Made by a program: the position numbers and the translations under genes
The notes under the pieces: generated by a model
Told to the model about the DNA's origin: nothing
What the model saw: only the letters and a program-made list of their open reading frames with translations
Databases searched by the model: none
Shown here: positions 24,888 to 25,187 of the stretch, piece by piece
Layout: the number at the start of each line of letters is the position of its first letter
How positions within the stretch are numbered: position 1 is the first letter of the stretch
Source of the DNA: a bacterium
Lineage (GTDB): Bacteria > UBA4055
Length of the DNA stretch: 25,187 bases
Reading direction: 5' to 3'
NCBI GenBank assembly: GCA_029559475.1
Contig: JAKQBN010000031.1
Location: forward strand, 1 to 25,187

Positions 24888-25187
24888 TCATTTCCTCAAA
24901 AATCCGTATTCATAGACCTTTGGTTCGATCTTCTTAGCCAGTATTTTCAGCTTGTCACGAAGGTCGCCGATCAGTTTCATATAAATTTCGTCATTGCTTT
25001 TATTGTGCATCTTGCCTTTTTCGTCCCTGCCCTGAAAGTGTTCACGAATGTCGTATAATGAAGCATTTACGTTGCATTTAGGCTGCTTGTGATAATATCT
25101 CCAAAGCTCTCTGCCCGTATCAAAAACGGCTTTAGCCGCATCTGAGAATTCCAATGGTGTAGTTCTATCATGCTTAGCATCAAAAAG
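24888..25187 (-). CDS. C-terminal part of an unrecognised protein (runs off the window)
   Basis: The frame is open to the window edge (99 codons plus TGA), so the start lies outside. The visible part is helical and charged: AAKAVFDTGRELWRYYH, NVNASLYDIREHFQGRDEKGKMHNKS and then ILAKKIEPKVYEYGFLRK at the end. It resembles the C-terminal tails of large multidomain proteins (possibly of restriction-modification type), from vague memory only. No function is assigned. The last seven residues are encoded within the 23-bp repeat. A TTG at 25154 could be an internal start, but continuation of the frame makes a longer gene likelier. Confidence 0.7.
   Translation of the reverse strand, partial: LFDAKHDRTTPLEFSDAAKAVFDTGRELWRYYHKQPKCNVNASLYDIREHFQGRDEKGKMHNKSNDEIYMKLIGDLRDKLKILAKKIEPKVYEYGFLRK
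24890..24912. repeat. 23-bp perfect direct repeat, copy 2
   Basis: This is the same 23 bases as 23481-23503. On the minus strand this copy encodes the EYGFLRK end of the upstream partial gene and the first base of its TGA stop codon. Confidence 0.95.

Overview
The window looks like chromosomal DNA of an uncultured-type bacterium of the FCB (Fibrobacteres-Chlorobi-Bacteroidetes) superphylum. The evidence is moderate AT-richness, an OstA-like/LptB outer-membrane module, a secreted protein with the YPNPFNP-type C-terminal sorting domain of type IX secretion, a second very large LamG/FG-GAP surface protein, and the folK-deoxynucleoside kinase pair common in that group. Delongbacteria- or Cloacimonadota-like lineages fit, but the exact phylum is inference. 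Promoters resembling TTGACA/TATAAT with 17-base spacers, and plain Shine-Dalgarno sites, are visible in several places.

Layout. (1) 1-170: a tRNA-Ala(GGC) gene with its own promoter and a hairpin terminator. (2) 8100-162, minus strand: a tightly packed run of ten genes: cyclophilin, PASTA protein, cdsA, rsfS, coaX, OstA-like, lptB, rpoN, a small-protein/nucleotidyltransferase pair and a membrane protein. The core is envelope biogenesis (phospholipid and LPS transport), CoA synthesis, ribosome silencing and sigma-54. (3) 9536-8154, minus: a type IX-secreted beta-helix-like protein broken by one in-frame TAA. (4) 10239-9598, minus: a PIN-domain toxin with a small partner in reversed order. (5) 10375-17521, plus: nine closely spaced genes: folK, deoxynucleoside kinase, a 58-residue membrane protein, GAF/HD-GYP, lipoprotein, metallo-beta-lactamase/rhodanese, two YeeE/YedE-type sulfur transporter halves, and rsmB. 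(6) 17921-17580, minus: a DUF3147 membrane protein. (7) 21915-17964: a 1187-residue LamG/FG-GAP protein lying between two direct copies of the 3' end of an MFS transporter gene, one of them only a remnant. (8) 25187-21812, minus: a partial gene, an AlbA_2/GHKL DNA-binding-type protein bracketed by a perfect 23-bp direct repeat, a ChrB-domain protein and the MFS transporter.

How the parts work together. Region 5 joins housekeeping functions (folate, nucleotide salvage, rRNA methylation) to a sulfur module. The MBL-rhodanese enzyme probably handles persulfide or thiosulfate sulfur that the two YeeE/YedE halves import, and an HD-GYP phosphodiesterase lies in the same unit. Regions 7-8 are the accessory part and show signs of insertion and recombination. 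The best leads are the 23-bp repeat cassette around the AlbA_2 gene, the duplicated MFS tail flanking the giant surface gene, the single amber codon separating ChrB and the MFS transporter in one reading frame, the HD-GYP domain with a long insertion, and the deoxynucleoside kinase with Asn at the Walker A Ser/Thr position. No CRISPR array, transposase, integrase or complete known defence system is visible.
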